Shown piece after piece: positions 49,282-61,800 of a stretch of 64,000 nt of DNA (positions within the stretch are counted from its first letter, which is position 1; every line of letters begins with the position of its first letter). The stretch is from Adineta ricciae (Eukaryota > Rotifera > Eurotatoria > Adinetida > Adinetidae). The translations under genes and the position numbers were made by a program. A model generated the notes under the pieces. That model was given only the letters and a program-made list of their open reading frames with translations. It was not told where the DNA came from and ran no database searches. Location of the stretch: the NCBI GenBank assembly GCA_905250025.1, contig CAJNOJ010000051.1, positions 285,121 to 349,120 on the forward strand. The letters are read 5' to 3'.

Positions 49282-50222
49282 TTACATTCTTGAACCACGT
49301 TCTTGCAAAATCTGAAATTATTCATTGATTGAATTATCTTTTCTCATTTCCTATTGGTTCCTTACTTTTACTCGAGGTGATAAACAACTACTGTTCTCTT
49401 CTCGTACGTTTCGATCGTACTGTTTGGAAACTATACACAAAAATTCACCCTCGGGATAGATATAACTTGACCCAACAGGCGAGTGGCCAATAAGCTAAAA
49501 ATTCCCAATATCCGTTTCTGATTTGTTGCCGTATATCTCGCTACGAACCTGTTCAAATTTCCAACCGTCAGTTAATGAAGACATCAGATGTGTAATTTCC
49601 TTCTCTTTGCATTGCATTACACGATACACACGGTTTGTTGTTCCCTGAAGCAGAAAGAAAAAGAAGTATGAACGAGAAATTCATCAGAACAGATTTGACT
49701 TCATTCGTTACATCATCAGCTTTTCGTTTATCTCGTTCACGAATTCGTTCTTTGACGAGTTCAATTAACGTCTGAATGTTATAAAATTCTGCTTCTTCCA
49801 AGACGCCTTCCTCGACAAGATTGTTTTCCAGAATTAATTTTCCATGACGAAGATAGCTAAGAGAAAGTCCCGAGAAATTCAAGTTTACAAACAACACTTC
49901 CTTATGTTTTACTTCAGAACGACATTGAAATAATCTGGATCACGATCAATTAAGAAGCCACCTTTGTCATCCTTAGAAATGCAAAAATCAATGAATAATT
50001 AATTCGACAACCTTCACTTACTAAATCAGTTTTCAAATCGGAATTTGACTGACATAAACGACCAAGAAAGGACTCTTCTTTCAGCAGGGTTGACCGTGTC
50101 GTTAAGAAATGTCTTCCACCGACATTCAGCAAAATCCAGTCGCTTTTAGTATCGAATAATTTCGATCGTGTGTCAATACTACTCAGCGATATCGTTTCAA
50201 CATTATCATCAACTGTTAGCAT
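49282..50222 (-). CDS. KCTD5: BTB/POZ protein of the KCTD2/5/17 group
   Basis: The BTB (T1) domain reads WILLNVGGRHFLTTRSTLLK, RLCQSNSDLKTDL, GGFLIDRDPDYFNVVLKYLR, HGKLILENNLVEEGVLEEAE and FYNIQTLIELVKERIRERD. The C-terminal part continues in other exons as NRVYRVMQCKEKEITHLMSS, LTDGWKFEQ, IGHSPVGSSYIYPEGEFLCI, VSKQ, and ends ILQERGSRM, identical to the human KCTD5 C-terminus. These proteins are Cullin-3 substrate adaptors that form pentamers and act on G-beta-gamma signalling. Stop at 49282-49284. The N-terminal region is short compared with mammals. Confidence 0.92.
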
Positions 50223-50959
50223 TCTATAAAAGATAAAGATGAAATCAAATTTGACATGTTTATGTTGAACATTTTCTCTTCCTTCTTCCTGCGAATATTG
50301 ATTGATTATGGTATAAGCCCAATAGGTGTCTACTAGATGGCAGTAATGACAAACATGGAAAGGTGTTTCAACATAGTGAGAGAGTAAACTGGAGATTACA
50401 CGCGTATTTATATCATATCATCGTTCATCGGTAATACAACATGATTACTTTGTAATGACGACTATTTTTTGTCAATTAAACTTATTATAGGGATGTATTT
50501 TTTTTGCGAAATATTCACAGGTACCTTGTCATCTATTATCAATAAATGACAAGATCATGATTTTTTACAGAAATTTTGATGACGATATTCCGTTGTTGGT
50601 CAAGCATTCATCTGCGTATCATTACTTCATCGCAAATGCTGTCGACATGTTTCATACAATCGGAAGTACATATCATTGTCTAGTTGCGAATAAACTCCAG
50701 CACGCTTTCAATTTTGTATCCTCCATTGAGATGAATATGTCACAAAATGAATGATGAAACCTATAATTTTCGATATCTCATTAAACTTTTCGTTTCGCTT
50801 GTCATCTCTCATGATGACACATGTATACTTATCGACGATGTATTTTATTATTATATTGTTTTGTCTATAAATGCCAAGAAGAACATGACAAAAAAAAACC
50901 GAAGGAAAAGAAATCTTGCTTGTTTATATGTGAACACATGTGTCTACTGAAAAATAAAT
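50223..50959. other. Intergenic
   Basis: KCTD 5' flank and lipase 3' flank. Plus-strand ORFs are short and unsupported. Confidence 0.45.
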
Positions 50960-51269
50960 TTAATCTGTAAAAGATGGCACGGAAGCAACATCACCGGTAT
51001 CATTAGAAGTTGATTGTCGAATGATAGTTTGCATCATGTTGATGATTTCAACATTGTACTGAGCGACTTCATTCGATGCAAAACCAAAATCAAGGTATCC
51101 ATGTGGCCATTCATCGACTACTATGAAATGGTGTAGAACATTGAGTGCGGCCAATCGTCGAGCAAATTCAATATTATCATCAATAAATGGATCTTCGAAA
51201 GTAAAAGAAAAATGAGATGAACACTTTTTCCGAAATGTGGTTCGTAGACTTACCACGTGCACATGGCTA
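50960..51269 (-). CDS. Alternative terminal exon(s) of the hormone-sensitive lipase gene
   Basis: A second copy of the lipase C-terminus. A 13-nt microexon (51254-51266) is preceded by tttag and followed by gtaagt. It joins a main exon reading DPFIDDNIEFARRLAALNVL, HHFIVVDEWPHGYLDFGFAS and ending SVPSFTD. The catalytic Asp (DPFIDD) and His (PHGYL) are both present, as in the upstream copy at 51355-51684. The same donor after TYLI would splice in phase 0 to either copy, so this can serve as a mutually exclusive last exon. It could also be a relic of a partial tandem duplication. Confidence 0.6.
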
Positions 51270-51354
51270 AAAATAAAGAACATAGATTAGGTATACATAG
51301 TTTAGATGTTGGCTCGAAAGAAAATGAGAAAATACAAGTAGGTAGGAAGATATT

Positions 51355-53051
51355 TTAATCATTGATGATTGGATTTGTTATCATCGATGATTTCTTTCTC
51401 TTTTTTAATGAGAAAACTGATTGGTTAATATTATATTTTCGAGCAAGATCATATAATAAATGATCTGTTGTACGTTTAGAATAATGATTTGCATTGTAAA
51501 AATTTAGAAAACCGTGTGGTAAATTCTGTATCATAACTAGATGATGATCGATAGATAAAGAACGAAGATGACGAGCAAATGTTATTGAATCATCCAACAG
51601 CGGATCCAGATGACATGCCTGAAAAGGTGGAATTTTTTCGGGTGTGGTTTTTCTTTTTGTTAAAGATATCGAAACAGAAACCAATGATGAAAAGAATAAC
51701 CCTACGCAACCGAAGTAAGAAAAATCTGGAACTTACGATCAGATAGGTGGTTGGAAATTGCCGCAAGATATCATCGAGGGCACGTAGTGGTGACATGTAG
51801 GGATGATTAGGTAGTGTTGATTCACGTAATTTTCGAAGAAGATAAGCTTGCCGTGAACCAACGATATCAGCTAAGAATAAAGCGAGGAATGAAAAGGCAC
51901 GATGATTACTTAAAATATTTTACATAGTCGAGCATAGTATGTATCTTCACGCATCCGACCAGAAGCCTGTACTTTCGGTTGTGATTGTTGTTCAGGGTCG
52001 GTTTGTCGTGCTGATGGACTATCAACATTGTTCTGAAGGTCTTTTCCAGGTGTGATCTGACTATCCTTAGTCGAAGTAAGTTCGTCTTCAGGTGGTTCAT
52101 TGTCAGCTTTAATACCAGCATAAGCTGCAAGACAACGCCAGAGAAACCCTGTATTCAACAATGGATCCATAATAGCCATTAAACGTGACGGTGACATACT
52201 GAAATCGATACGACAATTCACTATGTGATTCATCGATTAAGCAAATTTACTGTATTACCTATAGCCAAGAAGAAATGGCGTGTAAAAGCAAATGATTGCA
52301 TCGGGCTTTCGTAGTCCAACTTCAATAGCTTTGATAGTTACAGCTGTGATTAAATTTCCACCGGCACTATCACCAACTAAAAGAATTGTTTTGCCTGTCC
52401 AACCAAGTTTACTAGCATTTTTTAGAATCCATGCGTAAGCATAGAAACATTCCTCAATGGCGCGTGGGAATGGATATTCAGGTGCAAGAGAATAATCTAC
52501 GGAAACAATCGGTATTTCCAAAGCTAACGCCCATGGTCGTAAATAGACCTAAATCAAGGAAAGTCTTTTGAATTCGGTTCAATTAAATGAAAACAATTTA
52601 CTTCGTGAGTTGTTGATGACGTGGCAATGAAACCGCCACCATGAACATGCATTAAAATTTGATCACTCATTGGTAAAGTTTTCGTTGCTGATGTTTCCAA
52701 GTCACCTTTTCGTATCGGAAGCTCACTCATACCTTCCCGTAGTTGACTAGACAAAAGTTTGACGTTCACAAGTTGTTTCGGTTGGGCACTACCCGAACCG
52801 GTTGGGTTATCTGAGCCTGCGCCGATAGTGCCTGCTACTTGCCCTTTCGGCTCTTCTACACTAGCACTGGCCGTTGGTGGTGGGACGATGATTGAATCCA
52901 GTTCAATTGGTTCTGGTCCAATTTGAAAATACTTCGAAACAGTCACACTAGGTGCAATATAGCGTGAACCCATTTTACTATCATCATGATCAACAAGGTT
53001 CCAAAACGATTTACAGAATAAGTAATCACAGTCACGAAATATTGTGGCGCA
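51355..53051 (-). CDS. LIPE: Hormone-sensitive lipase, catalytic part; N-terminal exons missing
   Basis: The reading starts in an exon after a tttcag acceptor at 53052-53054 (CATIFRDCDYLFCKSFWNLV, VTVSKYFQIGPEPIEL). It continues through LMHVHGGGFIATSSTTHE (oxyanion-hole HGGG), IPIVSVDYSLAPEYPFPRAI, EECFYAYAWILKN, the nucleophile GDSAGGNL, SPSRLMAIMDPLLNTGF, a Ser/Gln-rich insert, NHPYMSPLRALDDILRQFPT, ACHLDPLLDDSITFARHL and NLPHGFLNF. This is the catalytic half of hormone-sensitive lipase, which hydrolyses diacylglycerol and cholesteryl esters. The HSL N-terminal domain is absent. The upstream 5' sequence runs straight into the N at 53086 and then a plus-strand HSP20 gene, so the 5' part is either lost or misassembled. 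Confidence 0.87.
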
Positions 53052-53085
53052 CTGAAATTTATGTTAACGAATGCATTTCAATCAA

Positions 53086-53086
53086 N
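53086..53086. other. Ambiguous base (N)
   Basis: Lies 32 bp upstream (minus-strand sense) of the lipase splice acceptor and 9 bp before the HSP20 ATG. The missing lipase N-terminus and this N probably reflect one assembly join. Confidence 0.6.
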
Positions 53087-53094
53087 TGGCTAAC

Positions 53095-53430
53095 ATGGAT
53101 CACCGACAACATTCAGCATCATTTAATATCGCGGACTTTCTACAATCGAAATTCCATCCAACATTTACACCGAATCGTAAAAAGTTAACCTTAAAAGTCG
53201 ACACACGCGGATATCAACCTGAAGAACTGACTGTGCGTCTATTGGACGATAGTTTATTAGTACAAGGAAAGAAAGCTTCGTCGTCATCCAAAACATCGGA
53301 CAGTAAGCAATTTAGTCAAAGTATTCGTCTACCTGATGGAATTGATAAATGCAATGTTACGTCTCAAGTTATGGATGACGGAATGCTCTTTATTGAAATA
53401 CCATTGATTAATTCATCCATGTACCGATGA
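53095..53430 (+). CDS. Small heat-shock protein (HSP20/alpha-crystallin)
   Basis: Unspliced ORF of 111 residues from ATG 53095 (an upstream in-frame MHFNQ...AN reading crosses the N). The alpha-crystallin domain is clear: KKLTLKVDTRGYQPEELTVR, LLDDSLLVQGKK, FSQSIRLPDGIDKCNVTSQV and MDDGMLFIEIPL. The N-terminal arm is short (ADFLQSKFHPTFTP) and the C-terminal extension is minimal (INSSMYR). It would act as an ATP-independent holdase. If the N is A, an alternative start one reading earlier (MANMDH) is possible. Its immediate upstream is the lipase intron on the other strand, an unusual promoter setting that may be an assembly artefact. Confidence 0.9.
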   Translation: MDHRQHSASFNIADFLQSKFHPTFTPNRKKLTLKVDTRGYQPEELTVRLLDDSLLVQGKKASSSSKTSDSKQFSQSIRLPDGIDKCNVTSQVMDDGMLFIEIPLINSSMYR

Positions 53431-55212
53431 TGTAACTTTGAAAAACATGAAAGATTTTTCATGAATAAATCGATCAGTTTTTGCTAGATTATGAAAATAA
53501 ACATATTCTTTTAGAATATATCAGGCCAATTGACTGACAGTATTAGTTCGATTACTTGGTCTCACTAGCGAAACTGAAGAATCGAATTCGATTTCATTAT
53601 TCATTACGCATAGACACATCTTTGTTTCGATTAGATCACTTTTGAGGATTGAATGACATTTCTTTCTGATGATTAAAATTAATCAAAATTTTCATCCGAA
53701 TGTAAATAGAGATTACGTAAATTTTCGAATGACATATTTATTTATTATAGAACTCGAAGCACTATCGATGACATGACCTAATGTTATAATAATGAGAAAA
53801 GAGATATTTTGTTTGTTAAGTGAACAATTATGGAAAACTAGAGATGTGAGCGTAGACTAAATGTGCCCACACCCACCTGCACTCACATCTGCATCCATTT
53901 TACGGGAGAATCTGGGTTTGTTTGATCGTTATTATTGGCATATGTGTTAACATGGAAGGACATACACAACTTTAAATCCATCACTGCCATTTTGCGTTTA
54001 ATGGAATCAAGAACGAAATTCGTCTAGAATTTCAAAGAGTGATTGATAGAAAGCATTACCGTTCGAACATTCAGTCGCCCGAGAATATGAGTATTGGCAT
54101 GAAAGCTACAGCTGCCCGTCAACCACACCCGTCATTTCAACATAGCAACATCCAGATTGATTTGAATTAGTAGAATGACATCGGCTGTAAAAAACTGATA
54201 TAATGAAAACATTCTTGGCATTGCTCTGAAATTTATTTGTCTTATGCATTCTCACTCTGATTTCTAATCAATACACATGTACATTTTATTATACTTGTAA
54301 ATTTGTTGTCATAACCATAATTGATGTACATGCAAACAATAGCTAGATGAGGTCAACATAAACATGAATAAGTCTTGATATTTATCGTTTGTTGCTCTGA
54401 TAATCGTGCACCTTCAGTGGTCGACTGTCCGTAGATATTGACAGACACAAACATTCGACCTAGAGGTTGGATGGATGTAATCTGAGGAAATACAAGACAC
54501 AGTTCTATTTGTAATTAAGACAAGCTACAGTATTATGACCGATGGGGATAATAAGAAAGTGACTTGCATCATACGCTCTCTTTATCTTTTCTCCACCTTC
54601 ATTATCAACATCATCATCATCTACTTTTTCTTCCATAGATCTTCTGTTATTCTCACTAGTCATCTCGTTTCCCTGTTGATGATTATGTCTACTAACGAAG
54701 ACAAGTAGTCGAAGTTGATGAGAAGATATGAAAGCGAGAAGAAGAGGAAAGAAGTCGTTCCAGCGCATTTTTTCTGCTCCGGAAAGGAGAGAATCAGAGA
54801 ATATATCTCTTGTTTTAGACACCGACAATTTTGTCATAGAGAAAGCTCTATGTCCAAGATTTCAGTATATAATTCTTCCTTTTCTTACAAAAATATATCA
54901 TCATCGTCATTACCATTATCAAGCATTACCTCGAGTATTTTCACGGCACATGAAAAATGAGAAGAGTCCTTCTTAGAACAGTTCACATGGAGCACTTGTG
55001 CTTGCTATTTAACTATTTTTTCGATTAAAACAACGGACTCTTATCAGCAACGTAGTACCAACCATCGGTCCTCATTAGTGTCTATTACATTCGATTCTTT
55101 CCCGACTCGTACGCGAAGACACACACAAGCGTTTACTCAGATAAACAAACAGACAGGTAAAGAAAAATCTGATTTTCATCAGTTTTACACACGCAAAGAA
55201 AAAAAACAAATC
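53431..55212. other. Gene-poor AT-rich stretch
   Basis: About 1.8 kb with only weak ORFs, including a minus-strand acidic ORF at 54505-54837 that has no recognisable domain and no splice logic. Confidence 0.45.
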
Positions 55213-56151
55213 ATGGATAAAAACCGCCATCAACAACATCGATCACCTGTTTTCAAATTTCTCCGGCGCCATCGTAATTCAATACCCGTGTCCACATCAA
55301 CATCATCGACCCGACTAAACGATCTCCAAACTCGAACCCGTAATTCCATCGTTATTCCAACAAAACAAACTACCAAACGAAGTAAGTCTACAGAGAAGCA
55401 ACTCGACTATTCTTGTACATAATCATGTTAACTTGCTCCTAATGTACATTTTGCTTTTATTATGTCGGAAAGAACCTTGGCTTAATATTGACATGTCGTA
55501 TGATGCAATCAAAAAGGCCAATTAATAACTCGTTGAGTTGATTTGAACTGAGTAGACGAACATCTATTATTCATCTATTAACTAAGTCAAATCGAAATGA
55601 TTCTTTAATAGCCGTTTTGTTATTCAAACAAACACATATCTAGTGTCTTCTTTACGATTGTTAACGATATACCAGCTGAATTAATAGAGTAGACAATAAA
55701 CCTAAAGGCAATACGCAGATCATGTTTGAGGGATGTAATACAATTAAAAAAAAAACATGCAAAAATAATCGATATTGTCAAAGAAAAGAACAGATTGGAT
55801 TGTTCTCATACTAGCTATAGTTCTATCCCTTCCCTTGGCTTTTCTCACTGATATTTGTCATAATTTCAGACCTGTAACAAACTCGCATATGTAGGAGGGG
55901 CTTCAACTGCTTTCCCTTAACTATCAATCTTCATTTGTCTGTTTTTGTTGTTGCAGAAGCTACGCATGTGTTCGACATTGGTAATTCATACAGCAATTCA
56001 ACAAGTTCAGCACGGCTTGCATTTGATTGTTCATCAACGGATGTAAATACAGGTATAATTTCCATTGATATTAACTCCAACTAAACTCCTTTTTTTCCCT
56101 TTCGGATACATAACGATGATGATAGTGATGACAGAAGTCTTTTGTATGTAA
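55213..56151 (+). CDS. Small basic three-exon protein, unrecognised
   Basis: Exons 55213-55381, 55957-56052 and 56135-56151 join in phase to 93 residues: MDKNRHQQHRSPVFKFLRR, SIPVSTSTSSTRLNDLQTR, IVIPTKQTTKR, then ATHVFDIGNSYSNSTSSARL and FDCSSTDVN, ending EVFCM. All introns have GT-AG ends. The N-terminal half is strongly basic and Ser/Thr-rich; the C-terminal half is polar. No family match by eye. The 575-nt first intron is much longer than usual here, which lowers confidence. An upstream open frame from 55078 is preceded by A-rich DNA and is less convincing. Confidence 0.4.
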
Positions 56152-57023
56152 ATATAAATAACCGTGCTAACTTAATTGTATGATAGGAGCATACGAGAAA
56201 TTAAATACTTCGTTTCTTTGATTTGTGCACTGATGCATTCTTATCAATGACCTTAGCAGAGAGTCGACTCCGTGACAGATATCGTTGTTTTTTCTCAATA
56301 CTAAATGTTTCATACGAATGGGGGTACTTCCTCCTGACCGATAGAGCGAACAAAGAGGAAAATGTTTTTTTTATGGTTAGAGTGGAGAGACAAGTTGTCA
56401 AGCATTGATTATCATTCTCATCTTTATGATCTGTCGGCGATATTCATCATCATCTTTCCTCGTTTTTTTTCCCTTTCTGTCTTCTTTAATACCGCGGAGA
56501 CTTCATCATTGATTTGTTATTATAAAAGGTCCAAAAGCGACGACTGAATTATAATAACTTGAGTTTGATTTGAATAAGATAATCATTACCGTGTGTCTTC
56601 AATTGAAGACAAAACTTTTTCTTTTCGATTAAGATCACTAAGGAGGAAAACTTTCAGTAATTTGATCTAATGATATGATTTTAAATAACAAAGAACAGTT
56701 GTTTTTCGTGCTCCTTGTCCATCTGATAACGATCTAATGAGTAGTTTTAGCACGAATTTTCGTGAAATGATTCATAGACAAATCGATGAGTTACACCCAA
56801 AGGATACCAACAATGATTTTTTAATGATAGTCGGTATAAAAAGCATCTGTATCAATTTCTCATCATTATCATCGTCGATTTGATTGAATATCTTGTAGTA
56901 TTTCAACTAAATATTGATATTTTATTCATGCGGTCGGTCTTTCTCTTCGCTTCGACTCGAATATAAATACTCGATGAGAACATCTAATCGATTCTTGTCT
57001 CTTTGTCATTCATTTTAGCCACT
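56152..57023. other. Intergenic, adenylate cyclase upstream region
   Basis: AT-rich with poly-T tracts. No credible exon. Confidence 0.45.
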
Positions 57024-60000
57024 ATGGATAATAAACATTATTTTGGTCTATATTTAATTCGTATAAAACATAGTTTGATTCTGTTTTCTCTATTATTAAT
57101 CGCTTTTCAAAGTTTGACTTATTTATTATTGGCAATATTTTCTAAAAAAGTAACCTTTTCCTCGAAAACTCCTTCTTGCAAGTCAATTCTTTTCTTCTAG
57201 TACCTCTTGGCTCAATTTATTCTTGAAATCGTTCTTTTCTCCTGTGTTTTGCTCGTCTCTATAGCATTGATTGTATTATTGCAACGAGAGAAATTTCTTC
57301 ATGCTCATGTCTATATATCATGTTTATTGATATGGATATTATTAACATTATTCTCCATCATACCTGTCATTTTGCAGCAGTACACATCAATTATTCGTCT
57401 TACGGGCATAATTACATTTTCAATCATTACAATTCATACGACATTACCGGTCTCGCGTTCTTGGACTGTCCTAATGGCATTGTTCACCTCCTTCATTCAT
57501 TTGATATTCGTTATCCGTTCACATTCCATTCGTAATCTACACAATAGATCCTATCGAATGGAATTCAAACTTGAAGTAAATTGCGGCTGTCTTCCAATCT
57601 AAATATTACTTGATTCTCTTTGCTTGTTAGGTAATCTGTCTTTCGTTATTCTATGCGACGTGTAACCTCTTCGGTTTGTGTTATCGGTATTTAACTGATG
57701 CACATCAAAAGAAAACATATCAGAATACAATGCGTTGCATTGAAGCACGATTACGACTTGAACGAGAGAAAGAACAACAGGAAACATTGATTCTTAGTGT
57801 GATACCAGCACATATTGGTATGATTTTGCTGAAAGCCTTCTGATGATCCATCTTGATTCGTTCTTATGATAGCGTTGAGTATGAAATCGGAAATGTTGCG
57901 TAAGGTGAAAGAAACAGCGAAGTATCATAACCTACAATCGCGAGATTATGATGATCAAAGGTCTCATACGAAGAAAATCAATGTGCGGAAAGCAACATTT
58001 CATGATCTGTACATTAAAAAGCACGAAAATGTGACGTAAGTTTACTTATATATATACTTTGTACATCGATTGTACGATTTTATTTCATAGCATTTTATAT
58101 GCGGATATCGTTAATTTTACACCGTTGTCGGAAAAGTTTACTCCTCCAGAATTAGTACAAATCTTAAATAAACTCTTCGGAAAATTCGATCAATTAGCAC
58201 AGGTAATGTCCATCAAACCGATCGAAATCACCCAGTTCATGTTGATTCATTATAGGAGTGTGATTGTATGCGAATAAAAATTCTTGGTGATTGCTATTAC
58301 TGTGTAAGTGGTTTGCCAATAAGTCGACCGAATCACGCATCAAACTGTGTTCGAATGGGATTGAAAATGATTGAAGATATTAAGTGAGTCATTGTTTTTC
58401 ATTTATTCAAAATCAAAACAATCCAATTCAATTCTAGATTAGTACGAGAAGCAACCGGTGTAAATGTTGATATGCGTATTGGTATACATACGGGACGAGT
58501 TTTATGCGGGGTATTAGGTTTGAAGAAATGGCAATACGATACATGGTCTGATGATGTAACATTGGCTAATCATATCGAAGCTGGTGGTGTGCCAGGGTTC
58601 GTATCAAGGAAGTCTCATTTAAGAAAATTAATTATCGGTTATATGTATATGTAGACGTGTTCACATATCAGAAAGCACGTTACTAAATTTGGGTAATGAA
58701 TTCGACGTGGAGGAAGCACATGGCCATGAACGTGATGCTTATATCGCTAAATTAGGTATTAAGACTTACTTTATTATACCACGCGATGTACCCAATGTTC
58801 TAAGTCAATTAACTATGAAGTAAACATGAAACAGAACTGATTATCTGTATTGTTCAAGTTTTCTAGTAGTGGCGATACTCGTAAATCAAGTAAAAAGATG
58901 CAGAAACTATTGGATACATGGTCGAATGAAACGCCATTTTCGGCACAAGGCCTTTCGGATAACGATAAATCAGATGCAGCAAAAAGTTTTGTTCTTCTCG
59001 AAGATAACTTAAAACCACTAGCAACAACATTTACTTGCTTGTATGAAATTTTCGTCCGAAATCTAAGCATAGAAAATCTTATTTCTGTCTTATAGACGAC
59101 GTCGACGAAGCACGAATGATCTGCAACCAATAACGCTTGAATTTAATAAACAAGCTGATAAATGTCAGAAAGTTTTAGATGATGATGAAGAAAATCGAAC
59201 AGCGAGCGAAAAAGTATTTCGTTCTTTACCAGAACTACGCTATCGATATTATGTAATCAATGCTGCTAGCGTTTTCTTCGCTATTCTTGTTATTCAAGCA
59301 TTGATTTTGGAAAAGTATAGAGTCAAAATATCACATTGTTCATTCCATTCATATTTACTCTATTCTTCTAGGAATGCTCTTTATTTGATTTTAATCATTG
59401 TTGGATTATGTGTATTCAGTATAGCTGCACTTCTTTGCGTTATTGATTTATCCAAAGTTTGTCATATTTTCTTCTTTTCTTACGTAACAATCCATTCCTT
59501 TTTAGCTACAACGGGACAATCATCGATCATTATTAGATCAACCGGTCTATTTAGTGACACATTACTACTTCATTCGTTTACCTGTTAGTCTTCTAATCAT
59601 TGCTGTGTGTGTGCTAACACCATTCGCAGTCTCGTGGCAGTCATCGCCGCCTTCGAATAATCAGCATACGAATACAACTGTAATGCCAAATATTTCTATT
59701 CCTCGTAATAGTATCGATCAAGTAAGATTTACTTTTCTTTATTTCATCTACAATGGTTCGAACGAGGAAAGACCTAATTATGCCGATAAGGTCAGAGTTC
59801 GTTGATCTTTATTCGACTCAATCGTTTCTGTCAACATCATTAATGATGTCTTCGAAATAACCTTTTTGATCAATCATAATTCTTTCATCTAGACTCATCT
59901 AGCACCAATGCCAATGATTAGTCTTAGTTCATCGTTAGTCAATCCAATCACAAACGAATTTTGTCGTCATTTCGAATTTCATATCCTATTAATTCAATTG

Positions 60001-61346
60001 GCTCTCCTAACTGTTTCATCATTCATGCATCTCTATTTTCTACTTAAAGCATTTATTATGATTGCAACAGTAACTTTTTATGTGTTCTATTCGTATTATT
60101 TCGATGTTTACGACACAATTGCCACACATTCGGATTTAACAAGTACGACATTGATTATTCAAACGACGTTCGAAGTGTTCTTTTTCATTCTCTTATTAAT
60201 TGGCCTGGATCGACGAGTAAATTGTTCTTAGGAGAGGAAACATCAATATTTCGGCTTGACAATTTAGATCGAATATATGAGCCGGTTGGATTTGTTATGG
60301 ACGATTAAATTTGAAAATGAAAAACATGAAGTCGAAACAGTCAGTACAATCAGTCGATTGTTACTAGAAAATATCTTACCCAAACATGTTGCGGAAATTA
60401 TCATCAAAGAAAATATGAGTCAAGTAGGAAAAGACTTCATATGTGTAGAGGATTCGAGCCTATCGATATTTGCATTTTTAGGGTTTATACCATGAAAGTT
60501 ATGATAACGTCGTGGTTATGTTTGCATCGATTCCTAATTTTAAAGAATTCTACGTTCAATCCGATGCGAATAATGATGGATTGGAATGTTTGAGACTATT
60601 GAACGAAATTATTGCTGAGTTTGATAAAGTTTGTTCCTATTCGATTTGAAACTCTATAAATAACTGGGTCTTTCTATTCGATTCTAGTTATTAGATAAGA
60701 ATAAATTTAGTGGTGTGGAAAAAATTAAAACAATTGGTAATACTTATATGGCAGCAGCTGGATTGAATCCAGGCGCTGAACATCGAATGGTACGATATAC
60801 TTTGGTTGAAAGTGAACTGATATTGTTTTTTGTTATTCAGACAAGAGAACGATACAACCAGAACGTCGTTGCACTTGCTGAATTTGCTTTTGCAATGATC
60901 GCCGTTTTAGAAGGTATCAATCGCGATTGCTTCAATGATTTTAAATTACGTGTTGGTATGTGTAATGGTCCACTTGTAGCCGGTAATTATCGTTTGATTT
61001 CTTGCGATTGCTTTTGAGTCGATGCCTTCAGGTATTGTCGGTGCTAAAAAACCTCAATATGATATTTGGGGAAATACGGTTAATGTTGCCTCACGTATGG
61101 ATAGTACTGGTGTAGTTAGTTGTATTCATGTAAGTAGAACGAAGATGAGAGAAGCGAAAGAACATTCGAATGATTGTTTGGTAGGTTCCGGAGGAAACTC
61201 AGAAGGTTTTGTTCGAACATGGTTATCCGTGTGAATGTCGTGGGCCGATTTATGTTAAAGGAAAAGGTAATATGACGACCTATTTAGTACGACCTCGTGG
61301 TTATATGGCGCCAACATCGATGGCAAATAATCCGTCGAATAAGTGA
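57024..61346 (+). CDS. ADCY: Transmembrane adenylate cyclase
   Basis: Begins [21 protein letters not shown] first set of membrane helices spans about 57050-57600 (with introns). The C1 cyclase domain has [20 protein letters not shown] (metal-binding Asp), [18 protein letters not shown] (second Asp) and [20 protein letters not shown] followed by [19 protein letters not shown] second membrane block runs from about 59250 to 60230. The C2 domain has [50 protein letters not shown] and [15 protein letters not shown], which carries the forskolin-site and catalytic Asn/Arg elements. Stop at 61344-61346. It makes cAMP downstream of G proteins at the plasma membrane. C1 motif style resembles the ADCY2/4/7 type but the subtype is not certain. 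Confidence 0.92.
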
Positions 61347-61800
61347 AACGAACTTCGTTTGTTTTTCCAAGTCAGATTTTGTCCCAGTGAACTTTGACCC
61401 ATGTGAACGTGTTTCTCTTTTCGTTTCTTGTTACACGTGTATGTTACAATGAAGGGAACAGTAGTGATCATTGATTTTTCGTCTCTGTTTTTATTATTTT
61501 TTCGTTTCTTTTACACAATCGAGAAGAAAAAGTTTTGGAGAAATAGAAATCTGACCGACGACAAAATCAAAATGTCTTTTATTTATTCGCTGGTTTTCGA
61601 TGTGCTCGAGGAAGAGACGTTGTCGGCCGTTTAGCTAAGAAGATAAAATTCTCTATGCATCACCAATTTCGAATGAGCGCAGACTTACAATAATCTACAG
61701 TTTCATCACGACTTGCCGGTGGAGATGAAACATTATCGAATGCATTTTTATTTCTAAATAAATATCGAGAGTTAAATTTAGGCTCGCATTCGATTTGTAT
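61347..61800. other. Intergenic between convergent genes
   Basis: 3' flanks of the adenylate cyclase and KATNIP. No gene seen. Confidence 0.5.

Noticed and set aside
54505-54837. Minus-strand acidic ORF upstream of the lipase, considered as its missing N-terminus
   Set aside because: No HSL N-terminal similarity and no donor in phase with the lipase acceptor exon.
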